Positions 25,141 to 37,067 of a stretch of DNA of 64,000 nucleotides are shown in pieces (position 1 is the first letter of the stretch; every line of letters starts with the position of its first letter). Source of the stretch: Lutraria lutraria. Lineage: Eukaryota; Mollusca; Bivalvia; Venerida; Mactridae. Location of the stretch: the NCBI GenBank assembly GCA_964023205.1, contig OZ026839.1, positions 12,802,386-12,866,385 on the forward strand, read 5' to 3'. The translations under genes and the position numbers were made by a program. Under the pieces are notes generated by a model, which was not told where the DNA came from, searched no databases, and was given only the letters and a program-made list of their open reading frames with translations.

Positions 25141-27442
25141 TACATAATATATACAATCATCAGAAAGACACGGCAAATAACACGGTGTATACGTTCAAGG
25201 TGTTATATCTATAAGATTGTACTTTTTTGACATACCTGTTCAATGCTACAAAAATGTTAATATTTGAATAGTATTGCTCTATTATCTTAATTTGTTTGAT
25301 AGTTACCCTAGATACTTAAATTTATTTTACAATACATTTTGAAATTTTTGTAAGAATTGTCGCCCTTGATGAAAATTAGAAAAAATGTTCAATTGCATGG
25401 TGACTTACATTTTTTCTTTATCAAATAAGATTGATATCGTGCTTTTGCATCTTTCTACCGTAACAGTTATCATTTAAATGGATCTCCTTAATTCTTTAAC
25501 TTTTGAAAAATGGGCTACCCCATGGACTTCAATGCAAATTTAAAGGGCAAATAACTCAAACAATTTTCATTGTTTTCGAACATTATAAAGGTTCCAAAAT
25601 CTGTCAGCTCCATTTTGAGATGATAATTTTGGACATTATGGGTATAAAACCTTAATATTTTTCTTAACTCTACAAGCTTTATGCATATGTTATTTATTAG
25701 GTTACCCGACGTTCTCCAATACCATCATTTGAAAACATTAAAATACCATAATAGTCAGTTTCTATGTACATGTATACAGTCTACTTGTTGACACAAATAA
25801 GTGACGTAGTAAATAACCAAGAAAATGTCACCCATGACACACACCAAAGTAAATGTTCGCGCCCCACAGACTACTTTCCAAAATATTACGCCCCCCCCCC
25901 ATCTAGCATGAAATCCTGGATCCGCCACTGCTTAACAGTTATATAAGCATACGTACATGTAGTGTAAAATAAAAGGAATTTCAAAGCTTGGAAAACAAAG
26001 TGTAAATCTAAAGTCAATTCCCTAATTGTATTATCATACTTCACATTAGTTTTAATGCAGGCAAGTGACTTGAAACAGATGAGTATATAACCATGGAGCT
26101 AGTTTTGTAGCTTACATGCATGTATACAGAAAATAGAATGAATCGTCTGACCTTATTTTCGTATCCTACGTCGATATAATATAGCGATAGCAGTTAAATT
26201 AAGCAACTGCACGTATTTAGATATATCCCTTCGTTTAAAATCTCTTTTCAATAACACGTGTATAGAACTTGTCCGTGTTGTAGCAACTTTTGTATGGCAG
26301 GTACACTTCAGTTATTTACTTAAGTATGGGCATTCATTTGAATACACGCTTTTGAATATAAGATGGATCAATAAATGCAGACATACGGGTCGCATATTGT
26401 TCCGATTTGAAACATTAAACGTGTTTTTACTGTTGTTGCTTGGTCTCAGTAGGTTCATCTACATGTAGTATTATTCGCGTGCTTCCGTATGACATTAAAT
26501 TAATTGAATTTGAATTTAAAAGTTTATTTAGATGATACTAAAAATAGAACAGCGAAAAATACTATGCGCCACCTACATGACAACTACGGGAGGTAACACT
26601 GGAGCACTTGTTAAGTTGTAAATACTATTGACAGTCGGTATTACATATTCTCTACAGTTTTACAACCTAAACATAATTAAGTGTTGAGAAAAGAACGAAC
26701 GAAGAACGAGCACTGAGCTGTCACAACAATATATCTTTCTGCCAGTTTTTATGATGAATCGTCTAATCTCGTTCGATAAGGCCTAATAGGTTGATTAACA
26801 AATGTTCGTTTCTGTTGACACGTTCGATCATTAAAAATAGAACATGTAGGTGGGGGTTTGTTTATTTTTCACATTTATTTTTAATCTTAAACAGGGCACG
26901 GAAAGGAGAAAAAGTGAGAAATTGGGTGTACTGATCCTCGGGTCTAATAAAAAAGATTATGGTCGCCGGGAAAAAATCGTTTAAGTGGGTTTATCAGAAA
27001 CAAACACTAGCTGTTAAGCCTTGCACTTATTGTACTTTCGGTTTAATATGTTATTATGTCGAAGATCTTAAAACTTTACTTACCCTCAGATCTGTGCGGA
27101 GAGAATGCAGTCTATATGAACAATCGATCCAAATTATTCTTGGAATGTACTCCGAAATTGTTTAATTTTAAAATGTCCCAGATTTTAACCTTGTAATGTT
27201 AATTGGCTTTTTCAATAGCGTTGTAACACGCCACTGATCTGATATAAAAATAGTGTACATATACAATGATTTTAATAGTTTTTACAATGTTTCACACGAC
27301 AGGTATTGAAAATAACACATAGGTGTATATGTGATCGTAAACTTATCGGTGGCTCAAAGGGAAGTAGAAAGTTATATACCAAAGCCAATCTCTACCCAGA
27401 GTTGTTGTTCTTTTCCAATTCAAACAGCGTGAGCGTAGCAGG
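25141..27442. other. No recognised gene
   Basis: AT-rich intergenic DNA. A C-homopolymer followed by CTGGATCCGCCACTG at about 25890-25930 resembles the edge of a dispersed repeat, but no boundaries can be set. Confidence 0.45.
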
Positions 27443-27909
27443 TAGGGCTGTGGCGAGTATCCGGCGAGTCCTCGGATAATCACGAATCAAATTGAAAAAT
27501 CGAGTATGAATAATCTTCATTACTAAGATTCGTGGTTCGCGATCTTGTTTTTTTTAACAAAATAAAAGTACATTCTTTGTTCTTAAAAATCCCTTTTCTC
27601 TGAATAGATATTAATTGTCTCATCATGGACTACTTTGTTTGCCAAGATGTCCAATCGGTTCTTTAAATATTGATGCTGGTAAATCAATTAACTGGAAGGG
27701 AGTACGTATAAATTTAAGCCATATAACAATTTGTACTGATTTAAATTACTTCATTATTCCTAAAAGAAATTCAATTTAGTTGTCTTCAGGGCTGCAAAGT
27801 TTTAGATGGGTTACTTGATAACAAAAGATTCGTGATTCGATTTGTGGATCGTAAGTGTTGAATCGTGGGTTGCATCGGATCGCCACAAACCCAACGATCC
27901 ACAGCCCTA
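27443..27909. mobile_element. hAT-type MITE with perfect 8-bp target duplication
   Basis: The element starts TAGGGCTGTGGCGAGT and ends ..GATCCACAGCCCTA. It is flanked on both sides by GTAGCAGG (27435-27442 and 27910-27917). An 8-bp duplication with short inverted ends is diagnostic of the hAT superfamily. The 467-bp interior has no transposase frame, so it is non-autonomous. The perfect duplication suggests a fairly recent insertion. Confidence 0.88.
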
Positions 27910-28293
27910 GTAGCAGGGTAAAGATTGTATCAACGCTTGTTATTCAATCTATCATTCGGAACATCTTTGTGCTTTATCAGTTAATTACATGTATAGGCAT
28001 TGTAAATCCAAAGCACATTGTTCCAATATGAAATTACACAGTGCGTGTCAGTAATGCCTTAACTGAAATAGAAAGGTGGATATAGTAAAATCTAAATAAA
28101 ACTGTCTTTGGGGCGAAGACAATTAGAATATTGAGGTGGTATATCTGTTCTGTTCTATTTATCTGTTAGCACGTTAAATTTAAATCAATGTGACATTGAT
28201 CCAAACAAGATTAATATTTGCAGCGTTTTATTTTTTTGTAATTCTCCATGGGTGTATACATGTTTGTCTCTCAACTATGTAACACAGGCCGAT

Positions 28294-28460
28294 GTAACGG
28301 ACCCGTGATGGTAAAATTGTAATTAATTCTACATAAAACACCATAATTCAGCCCAATTTTGTCTTAAATGAAAACAAAAATTGCCGCAAAATTCGACCCC
28401 CGTTGAACGGGGTCGAATTTTAGTCAATTTGTAAAAATTTTACCATCACATATCCGTTAC
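28294..28460. mobile_element. Short palindromic MITE
   Basis: The ends are inverted repeats: GTAACGGACCCGTGATGGTA on the left; reverse complement of the right end GTAACGGATATGTGATGGTA. In the centre, AAATTCGACCCCCGTTGAAC runs into CGGGGTCGAATTT and forms a strong hairpin. No ORF; family unassigned. Confidence 0.75.
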
Positions 28461-29380
28461 TTCTGCTTGTACTATGTAATACAAAACTATATTCACACTA
28501 AATATATAACCTTGAATTTTCCCAGAAAACGGGCATTTGACATTGAACATTTAAATTTCAACATTCAACGACAGAAGCAACATTTAGCTGCTTTTGTGAC
28601 ATTTAACGGCAACGTTGCACCATTTAACGAAAGGCGGACAAACTAAATTTATAAAGTTGCAGCATTGCGACATTAAACGGCAAGGATGAAGATTTTTCGG
28701 AAGTTGCGACATTTCACGACAGTGATAACTTAGAATCACAGGCGTGATAAGTTAAATAAAATCATTGATTTTGCTTCTTCTCGCAATAAGATCCAGTACA
28801 CATAGTTAAAAAAGATCAGTGTTTGCTCAACACATCTAGTGATCTTGATTTCGAACCTAGGCGCCAAGTATACTCTCTGTGACGATAAAGTTGAAGACAT
28901 TATGTCAATGACCATTCAACCATTCATGTCAAAAAGTTAGCAGTAGAAAGGAAGCTTAGCTTTTCTACATAAATTACATTTGTAAGCATTACTGGCCTCC
29001 GGATTATCAATGAAATACCGTCAAACAAAAACTTTTTAATTTACAAATTTCAATAACACCTCCTAAAATGATAAAATACAAAAACAAACTCATGCATCGT
29101 TCACAGCAAACCTATATATTTCATTAAGTAAAGCTCATTTAGTTACAGATTTGGTGTTAACAATTCTATATGGAACATGTATTAAAATGGTTAATAACCA
29201 AGATAGGCATATGGATGCAAAAATCATAATACCAATTCGAACTTCATAATCATTTCTCTTCCTTCTACGGTTTGTACTGCTATATAAGTTCCACAATTAC
29301 TATTGAAGCTAGTCAGTCAGAATATATTTGTTTGCAAAAAAATAGCAAAACTTAGTAACATAATTATGATAACCCTTCGG
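28461..29380. other. Gene-free; loose repeats of an ACATT-ACG motif
   Basis: Between 28540 and 28720 the motif (G)ACATTTAACG(A/G)CA and variants recur about six times without fixed spacing, suggesting an old degraded tandem repeat. Nothing else is recognised. Confidence 0.4.
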
Positions 29381-29563
29381 GACCAATCGTTAGTTTACGT
29401 GATCAATCGTTTGATTACATGATCAATCGTTTGATTAAGTGGCCTATCGTTGGTTTACGTGACCAATCGTTCAACTACGTCACCAATCATTTGATTACTT
29501 GTTCAATCGTTTGATTACGTGATCAATCGTTAGCTTACGTGACCAATCGTTTGAATACGTGAC
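29381..29563. repeat. 20-bp tandem repeat, nine copies
   Basis: Units of exactly 20 bp such as GACCAATCGTTAGTTTACGT and GATCAATCGTTTGATTACGT run from 29381. The core is CAATCGTT with alternating GACC/GATC starts. Confidence 0.92.
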
Positions 29564-29673
29564 CTTTGTTTGGAACCGAACTTCCACGAATTTAATCGCG
29601 ACGTTATTTGGTTTCTGTTGTAGTTTTAATAGCATTTTTTTTGTCAAAAAGGAGAAAAAAAATCAAATACCTA

Positions 29674-31404
29674 AGGGTAGTGTCACACTGAACTGCGACA
29701 CCAGGAGAACTGTTGGAGACACAAATTTGCGGCAAATTTTGCGAATTTTAGCGACAAAACTCGCTCGGGTTTCACGTCTTTAATCCCACGGCTTGAATGA
29801 GTATGTCGCCCGAATGTTACGCGAATATCGCACGCACTTCCCGCGAATATCTGCTGAAGTTCTCAAACATGTCACGAGAATATCACACGATAACTTTACG
29901 TCATCTGTTCGACATAATTGCGACTTTTTTGTGTTTGCAAAATTTGCGCAACATTCATTCGAAAATCGCACGACAATTATGAAAAGTAATTAAGAAATAA
30001 AAAATAAAAATGCAACATACTCGAATTTCAGCAATTATTAAGCCGTTAGACGACGTCATTTGAGATGGATCAACTCTTGGTTGAAAACGACAATGCCGTG
30101 CTGAAGTCTACAGTATGTCTTCTGTCAAAAAATCTACGACCAAAGCCAGAGAACGGAGAAAAAAGATCAAGAAACGGAGGAGTGTATGGGTGAGAGAATG
30201 ACTTTTAATGAGATGCATGAGAAGTTATGAAAGACCTCAGAGAAAGTGATGAAAAGTCTTTCTTTCAAGAACTTTGTTAGGATTGACCCAGAGTTCTTAA
30301 CAAATGGTGGAAGTTGTGTGCCATAGGCTTCAAGAGAAACCTTCAGAAAACCTCTATCCACTGGATTGAAGCCATCACGCTCAGTACCTTGCCATCGGGG
30401 ATTCGTACATGTCACTGTTCTATGGGTTTCCGGATGGCCCGTAACTATGTCACTATAGTTGAACGAGGCCAAATACGATCACTATCACGAAACAGCATTT
30501 AAATTTCTAACAACAGAAGAGGGGTGGGAGGCACTGGGTTTCTCCGAGCAGCACCACTTGGAACTTCCATCATAGCTGTTGCAACATCGATGGTAGCTCT
30601 GCCGAAATCAGGCAGCGTGTATTATGTAAAACTACAAATGCTTCTTCTCCATTATCATGCTGGTTCCAGATCCGCCACGGCATATTCTGAGAAAGGTTTG
30701 GTGAGGGGGCTTGGGACAGGGAGAGATTTGTTTTTTTTTACATCGGCGTGGCATATTGAAAATTGCTGTCCCTCGAACAGATATCAGTTTTTACAATGAG
30801 CGCGAGTCGTTGGCGAAAACAATATATACTGATGTGTCACGTGGTCAAAACGACGTAATAGAAAACAAATTGCGACATAAATGCGATATTGCGAATAAAA
30901 TGAGACATTCGCGCGTAACTCAACAAGCACAATTCTACAAATTATTATGTCGCAATTTAAACGCGGAATGTCGCAGATGCATTGAGATTTTTATTTAATT
31001 TATTGTCAAATATATCGCAATTATTTCGCTCTTCGCGAGGTCATAGGACTGTCCGGTGCCCGGATCGTCGGAATTTCTTTCTTGTCTGAAATCAGTCGCA
31101 TTTTAGTTTCATAGGTCGCAATCAACTCACAAAGGTTCTCAAATTTCTCGCATGTCTAAATTCGCGGGAACTATATTGTGAACGGTTTGAGATGGGTTCG
31201 CGATCTCCGCGACGATTTGGGGAATATATTGAGAGAAATTTTGTCGCGCGATTTTTTTCAACATGTTGAAAATTCAAGAGACAAGAAAACGAGGGCCTGC
31301 GACTCATGCGAAGAAATTGAGAACTTTCGCGACAGTCTTGAAACTATCTCGCGAATGCCCTTCGCAATTGTGTCGCTTACAGTCGCATCCCAGTGTGACA
31401 GGGG
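29674..31404 (+). mobile_element. Degenerate PIF/Harbinger DNA transposon
   Basis: Inverted ends GGGTAGTGTCACACTG at 29674 and CAGTGTGACAGGGG at 31391 are bordered by TAA-type trinucleotides, as expected for PIF/Harbinger. Near 30240-30450 on the plus strand, broken frames give NFVRIDPEFLTN and LAIGDSYMSLFYGF, typical of Harbinger transposases (...RFLATGESYRSLAYQFR). Many frameshifts and stops mean it is dead. Subterminal regions (29760-29970 and 31010-31390) are unusually rich in TCGCG/CGCGA words. Confidence 0.72.
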
Positions 31405-33014
31405 TTTAAGAAAACATTTTAGAAAACAATATACTTAGTATACGAATCGGGCAGCGTTGTGTCCCAAATACAAAATTAGATCGAAATAATTCTTCTGTCA
31501 TTTTTGGACAAATTTTTAAGCAACCATGGCATTCATAATTGATCAAAGCACATATAAAAAAACTATACTATACTATAATATCACACAAATCAATATTCCT
31601 AATACTACAATTGAATTAATAATTAAATTAATAAGTAAAAATAACGTTACGTACAAACTTTTTAATAGACTCATTGAAAATCTTCCATATCTCGCTTCAT
31701 TTCCATGTGAAAAAACTAAAGCCTCCCTCTTAGAAGGTTCGAATCAAATGGTATCACAGAACATACTAAAAGTACCAAAAATCATAACATGCAATGAAAT
31801 ATACATGTGCATATTCTAAATCATAGAAGACAATTAAAGTATAAAGAATCATAACATATGCAATACAGTATATATGTGCATATATATTCAAAATAAGTTC
31901 CAATTCCTCCGTGCACTCAAATAAATGTGTCATTCAAAATGAACAACTATACACAGCCAAAACAAACTAATTAATTTACATCAAAGAAAATGTTTAGATA
32001 TTATGAAATAATCATAACAAAATGAACTTGGAAATGAAAAAAACAACGTTGTGGACAACAAAGATGTTAATACTATCTGTATAAGGATATCAATAATTCA
32101 ACGTAAATACCCCTAAAACCGAAACGTTACAAAACAATATGTCAATTGCCTATAACTGTGTAATTGTTTTTATTTTCTTTCACCATTTCCTACGTTAAGA
32201 TATCAAACAGCTAACAGAAAATATGACAATAAACAAAATTGCATTATTTATATTCCCCAATTAAAGTCCTTCAATAACTGTCGCATTGACATGGCTCTAT
32301 TTTGAAAATGCGGTCCTACTGCATAACATTAACATATGCTTCTATTTTAAGTTACAACGATAACGGAGAAATCTTAAACAATATGATTCATAGGGGAGCT
32401 AGCACGTATATAACAGTGATAGTGCGAAATGGCAACACGGACCAAAACACGTTTATCATATATATACATATGTATACATATACACGGGTTACATGTAACT
32501 TCCAAAATGGCGGTTTCCACACCAAGTTGGTTTAACACAACATAACTTTTAAAATCACTAATTTCTCTAATAATTGGTGTCTACAGATAGCTAACATATT
32601 ATACTACACAAAACCAATAAACAGTTAGTCGAATTCAAAACATTAAAGCCGATATTCAATCTTTTCCCACCGAAAAATCGTCAATTTTGTTTAGTCCAAT
32701 GCCACCTCGAACAAAATTGGCCTGAATTACCAAACTAAATACATATTGAAACACCAGAGACAGGAATGATAACTATCACTAAAATGCATTGATCCTGCGC
32801 AAAATACTAATACAGAAATACATTTCCACTTTGCTACCCATTTACGATGCTGAGTGGTTCAGCCAATGAAACTGGTGTTGTCAAACAATTACAGGGATCA
32901 TAATATTTGAACGTTTCAGTCGATGCGACGAATTTGTTATTTGCACGTAAGTAGAAGATTCCTGGATTTGTCTTTTGCGCTGGATCGTGCATTTTAGTAA
33001 TATTTAGATAAAAG
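31405..33014. other. No recognised feature
   Basis: Very AT-rich intergenic DNA; short open frames show no family signature. Confidence 0.5.
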
Positions 33015-33605
33015 TCAAGAATAAGTACAACAATAAGAATACATTATATATAAATCAAGGATTAGTACAACAATAAGAATACATCATATATAAATCAAGG
33101 ATTAGTACAACAATAAGAATACATCATATATAAATCAAGGATTAGTACAACAATAAGAATACATCATATATAAATCAAGGATTAGTACAACAATAAGAAT
33201 ACATTATTATATAAATCAAGGATTAGTACAACAATAAGAATACATTATATATAAATCAAGGATTAGTACAACAATAGGAATACATTATATATAAATCAAG
33301 GATTAGTACAACAATAAGAAAACATTACATATAAATCAAGGATTAGTACAACAATAAGGAAACATTACATATAAATCAAGGATTAGTACAACAATAAGAA
33401 AACATCATATATAAATCAAGGATTAGTACAACAATAGGAATACATTATATATAAATCAAGGATTAGTACAACAATAAGAATACATTATATATAAATCAAG
33501 GATTAGTACAACAATAAGAAAACATTATATATATATCAAGGATTAGTACAACAATAAGAAAACATTACATATAAATCAAGGATTAGTACAACAATAAGAA
33601 TATAT
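33015..33605. repeat. 40-bp satellite, about 15 copies
   Basis: The unit contains AAATCAAGGATTAGTACAAC then AATAAGAATACATTATATAT. The landmark ATTAGTACAAC occurs at 33061, 33101, 33141, 33181 and 33222 and then every 40 bases to 33582. One unit has an extra base. A few units carry AAACATTACAT in place of TACATTATAT. Confidence 0.95.
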
Positions 33606-34685
33606 CACACAAGTATGTCACGCGCTCCCAAAATAACAAGACTATTTAATTGCTCACATATTTCAGACAAAAGTTTCAAAGGACAAATAAATCACATAGC
33701 GTACCTCTACCAAGAAAATAGCTGACTCAATAATTATACCATTATCTTGATATACAAATATTACACTAAACAATGATATAACCCCCACCGCATTTTTCGG
33801 AAATTGTGGTAATATGATACTCGCGTGAACTTCGAGCCATTCTTCATAAATTATTCCACCCCATTTGCTTCGATTCACAGGGGCAAACGACATGTAATTT
33901 ACCAGTTTAGACATGTTTAAGTTTATGTGTCTTATAAACACTTGGTTAATAGTCAATGGCCCTTTGAGCAAGTGGTGATACATTGAACGCATTTTGTATA
34001 GTGAGGGTTATACGTTTGTTTAGTGTATACTCTCAAATAAATACGATCCAGAAACAGGGGAAAACAATAATAATCATTACATAGTACATGTATAAAGAAT
34101 AGTTTTAGCTTATTTATAGTATTTTTGCAACCAGCAGTTACCAAGAAGACTTTTGGCCAGACGAGTTACTTCCAAAAGTTGTATCATAAGATCAGAAAAG
34201 TGCAATCTGCACAGTGTAGACTATTATTGATATTCTGAGTTCAAATATTTCCTTCAATGACTGACATGGATGTATTATAATAAACAATTATTATCAAACA
34301 AGAATTAAAGTAATAATCAATTTAGTGCAGAACTTGAATAAAGCATTCTTACATTACTACATGTATATTACATGGAAATTTTCAACAGGACGGAATATAA
34401 CTCAACACCAACTTTTGATAGCCTAAACTAATGCTTACTTCGCAATTTTAAATAATTCTTAAATGAATTCACGATCATGACTTCATGAAAAAAATAACTT
34501 ATACAAAATTGCCAGCTTATTAAATAACGACAACAATCATGCGATACTCACTTTATGACTTTTTCACTTGACCTGGAGTTGGATTGTTCGAATATTTCTC
34601 TTGACAAAATGTTATTTTGCAGTTAAGTTCAATAACAGCATTAGAGAGAAATATCGAGACCATTTCAGAGAAAGCGTCACTTAAT
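33606..34685. other. Intergenic / probable 3'UTR of the TPR-TIR gene
   Basis: AT-rich sequence downstream of the minus-strand gene ending at 34686. No gene or repeat is recognised. Confidence 0.45.
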
Positions 34686-37067
34686 TTAGTCCCCTATCGC
34701 TAAACACATCAGTAGGTGTTTAATAGTGTCAAAATTTGCGTTCATCTCAGTTTGTTCATCTTCAAAGTTATACACCATGCTTTGATGGGCAGCTAATAAT
34801 TCCGGCACTTCCGATTGTTCTGTTTTTGTAGATATAAGGGTAAAAAAGTTACCATGACCCCTACCATCAACGATGTGTTTCATCATTTCCACATTTCTCA
34901 TCAATTCCCTATCTGTCTTCCCCTCGTTTGTGTGTTCAAAGTCATAGACTATTAGAATATGATTGGATTGTTTCATAATATCTGCATATACCTCGGATAT
35001 CAATTTGCCAAAGTGTGCTGTATCTCGCCTATTTAGCGTCGTTTTTACGCCAAAATTTTCAAACATCGTGAAAATTTTCTCGCCATTTTTTTCGTTGTTG
35101 GGGTCGCAAAGGATTAATACTTCGAAATTTAATTCGCTTGTTCGCCAATCAAATCTACCGAGATCATTTTTGTTGGCTTCAGATTTGCTTACAGTACATT
35201 TTCTTCTACAGAAATCAAGTGCATTGCTTAGCCTTAGTTGAGCACATTTTTTGTCGCCCCTTTTAAATACATCAATGGCACCTTCAATACTCACTTCTAT
35301 GAACAGTTTCTTTTCAACATGACCGTGAAATGCTGGGCGACAAGCCAGGATTCCGACGATAATGGCGGCATTGTCAAACTCCCCACAATTCCTATACATT
35401 TCAATAACTTCTATGTACATTTCCGCGTTTTCTCCTTCAGAATCAACCTTATCCAAAAGTGTCTTCAACACGTCAATAATATCTATAGAAGCATTTACCT
35501 TCTTTTGCAAGAATACTAGATCTCTAAAGTTCTTTGCTGACGATTGCTTACTCAACAGAAATGATTTCAAAGTGGGGGCAGACTCCCAACAATTTTTAAG
35601 TTCAGGTAACTTGGCAACTATGCTGCATGACATTTCAACCGATTTTTTAAGATACATTTTCATGTCGTCTTCGAAATCTTTAACGTCTTTTCCACCATGT
35701 CTTGCAATTAATTCTTGTAAACAAAATGCTGACTGTTCATAAACATTTGCTAAAAGCACCAGCGCACATTTCTCATTCCTCATCAAACTTTTGAATACTT
35801 TCAGCGCAGCCTCAATTTGATCTGTTTGTCTGTACAATAGGCCTTCGTCGTAAATTGCGTCAGTATTAATGGCTAAATCATTTGCGTGGTCAAGATGACG
35901 TATGATCACGTTCACTTCCTCTTCGTGAGACAATAAATCAATACGAAAGATTTCTTTCGGACATTTCATACGTTTATCATGTGCAGCTTCATAGTTGAAA
36001 CTATTGCCGAATTCTTGATGGGGTTTCGCTGACGCTCCCATAGTACGTCCGGAATGACGTCCGGATCGAATTTGAGTTTCTAAATTGATTCTCAGTGCTG
36101 TAGCCAAATGATGATGACTAAAGGATGACGGTTTAACCGAAAGAGCTTTCTGCAAAAGTTCGATAGACTTGGGTATGTTTTTCGTTTGTTTGTAGTACTT
36201 TCCACAGCGCTCAAGAACGAAGGTGTCATCTTTTTGAAGTTCCAGCGCTTTCGCAAAATACATACCTGTTGTCATCTGAAGATCATGATCCTCGGGTAAA
36301 AGGTCTTGCGATTTTCTAGGAAATAAGTGTTCCTTCTTTTCGATGTTTTGCATGACAATTCCAAGTAAAACATATGCTCTGGGTATTAATAGATTGGATT
36401 TTTCTCCCGTCTTAATGATATCTCTGGATAATTCACAGACACGAATGTAATCGTTTCTGTCAACTTTAAGATCAGAAATATTGCGAACATTGAATGTAGT
36501 AAATAGACGCGTTATTGCGAGCGCGCTTCCAAATGACCAAAGACAAATAACATCATTCAGTCCATCTGATTGATCTGTGCCATTTTGTTTACTTTTGGCT
36601 ACCGACAAAACTTGAAGGTACTTATCGGAGGCTTTTCTGTAGAATTCGACACCCAATCTGGCATATGTATAAGCAATTTCTGCGTCTGCCACCATCTTTT
36701 TAAATGTGTCATTATGTGCATCGTCAAGGTTTTGACACAACTTCTCTATCTTCCTGAACTCTTGATTAGTTTTTGACAAAAACCAACCCTGATTACACAT
36801 ACCAATTATGTTACTTGGATATTCTTCCAAAGACTTTTTATTATAATCAAAAGCATCGTCCACGTGTTCAAGCAAAAAGCTGAGGAAGGATAATAAGTTA
36901 TATGCCCTGCATCTTTCAATCTTAGTGCAGAAATCTCCCATTTCCCCATTCAAATCATTAATTTTCTGTTCAAGATATTGCTTAGATAATTTGTCTATGT
37001 CTTGACAGACCATAAATGAAGACAGAAACTTATCTAATTCTTTTCTTTGTTGAGCGTCAGACTCCAT
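34686..37067 (-). CDS. IFIT-like TPR protein with C-terminal TIR-like domain, copy A
   Basis: An uninterrupted 793-residue frame. Residues about 1-600 are helical repeats; the segment CRAYNLLSFLSFLLEHVDDA near residue 53 and VLERCGKYYKQTKNIPKSIE near 283, followed by LLQKALSVKPSSFSHHHLA, resemble the TPR organisation of interferon-induced IFIT proteins. Residues about 646-785 look like a TIR fold: strand FEVLILCDPNNEKNG, FENFGVKTTL, SNHILIVYDFE, then NVEMMKHIV, with E727 where TIR NADases carry their catalytic glutamate. Length exceeds vertebrate IFITs by the added domain. It is homologous end to end with 56890-59223. The start (MESDAQQ) aligns with the start of that paralog. It probably acts in the cytosol (no signal peptide or membrane segment). 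Function is inferred from domains only: TPR sensing or scaffolding linked to a TIR signalling or NAD-cleaving module. Confidence 0.88.
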   Translation of the reverse strand: MESDAQQRKELDKFLSSFMVCQDIDKLSKQYLEQKINDLNGEMGDFCTKIERCRAYNLLSFLSFLLEHVDDAFDYNKKSLEEYPSNIIGMCNQGWFLSKTNQEFRKIEKLCQNLDDAHNDTFKKMVADAEIAYTYARLGVEFYRKASDKYLQVLSVAKSKQNGTDQSDGLNDVICLWSFGSALAITRLFTTFNVRNISDLKVDRNDYIRVCELSRDIIKTGEKSNLLIPRAYVLLGIVMQNIEKKEHLFPRKSQDLLPEDHDLQMTTGMYFAKALELQKDDTFVLERCGKYYKQTKNIPKSIELLQKALSVKPSSFSHHHLATALRINLETQIRSGRHSGRTMGASAKPHQEFGNSFNYEAAHDKRMKCPKEIFRIDLLSHEEEVNVIIRHLDHANDLAINTDAIYDEGLLYRQTDQIEAALKVFKSLMRNEKCALVLLANVYEQSAFCLQELIARHGGKDVKDFEDDMKMYLKKSVEMSCSIVAKLPELKNCWESAPTLKSFLLSKQSSAKNFRDLVFLQKKVNASIDIIDVLKTLLDKVDSEGENAEMYIEVIEMYRNCGEFDNAAIIVGILACRPAFHGHVEKKLFIEVSIEGAIDVFKRGDKKCAQLRLSNALDFCRRKCTVSKSEANKNDLGRFDWRTSELNFEVLILCDPNNEKNGEKIFTMFENFGVKTTLNRRDTAHFGKLISEVYADIMKQSNHILIVYDFEHTNEGKTDRELMRNVEMMKHIVDGRGHGNFFTLISTKTEQSEVPELLAAHQSMVYNFEDEQTEMNANFDTIKHLLMCLAIGD

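Noticed and set aside
33015..33605. CRISPR-like array (regular 40-bp repeats)
   Set aside because: There are no unique spacers; every base of the unit repeats, so this is a satellite in a eukaryotic genome.
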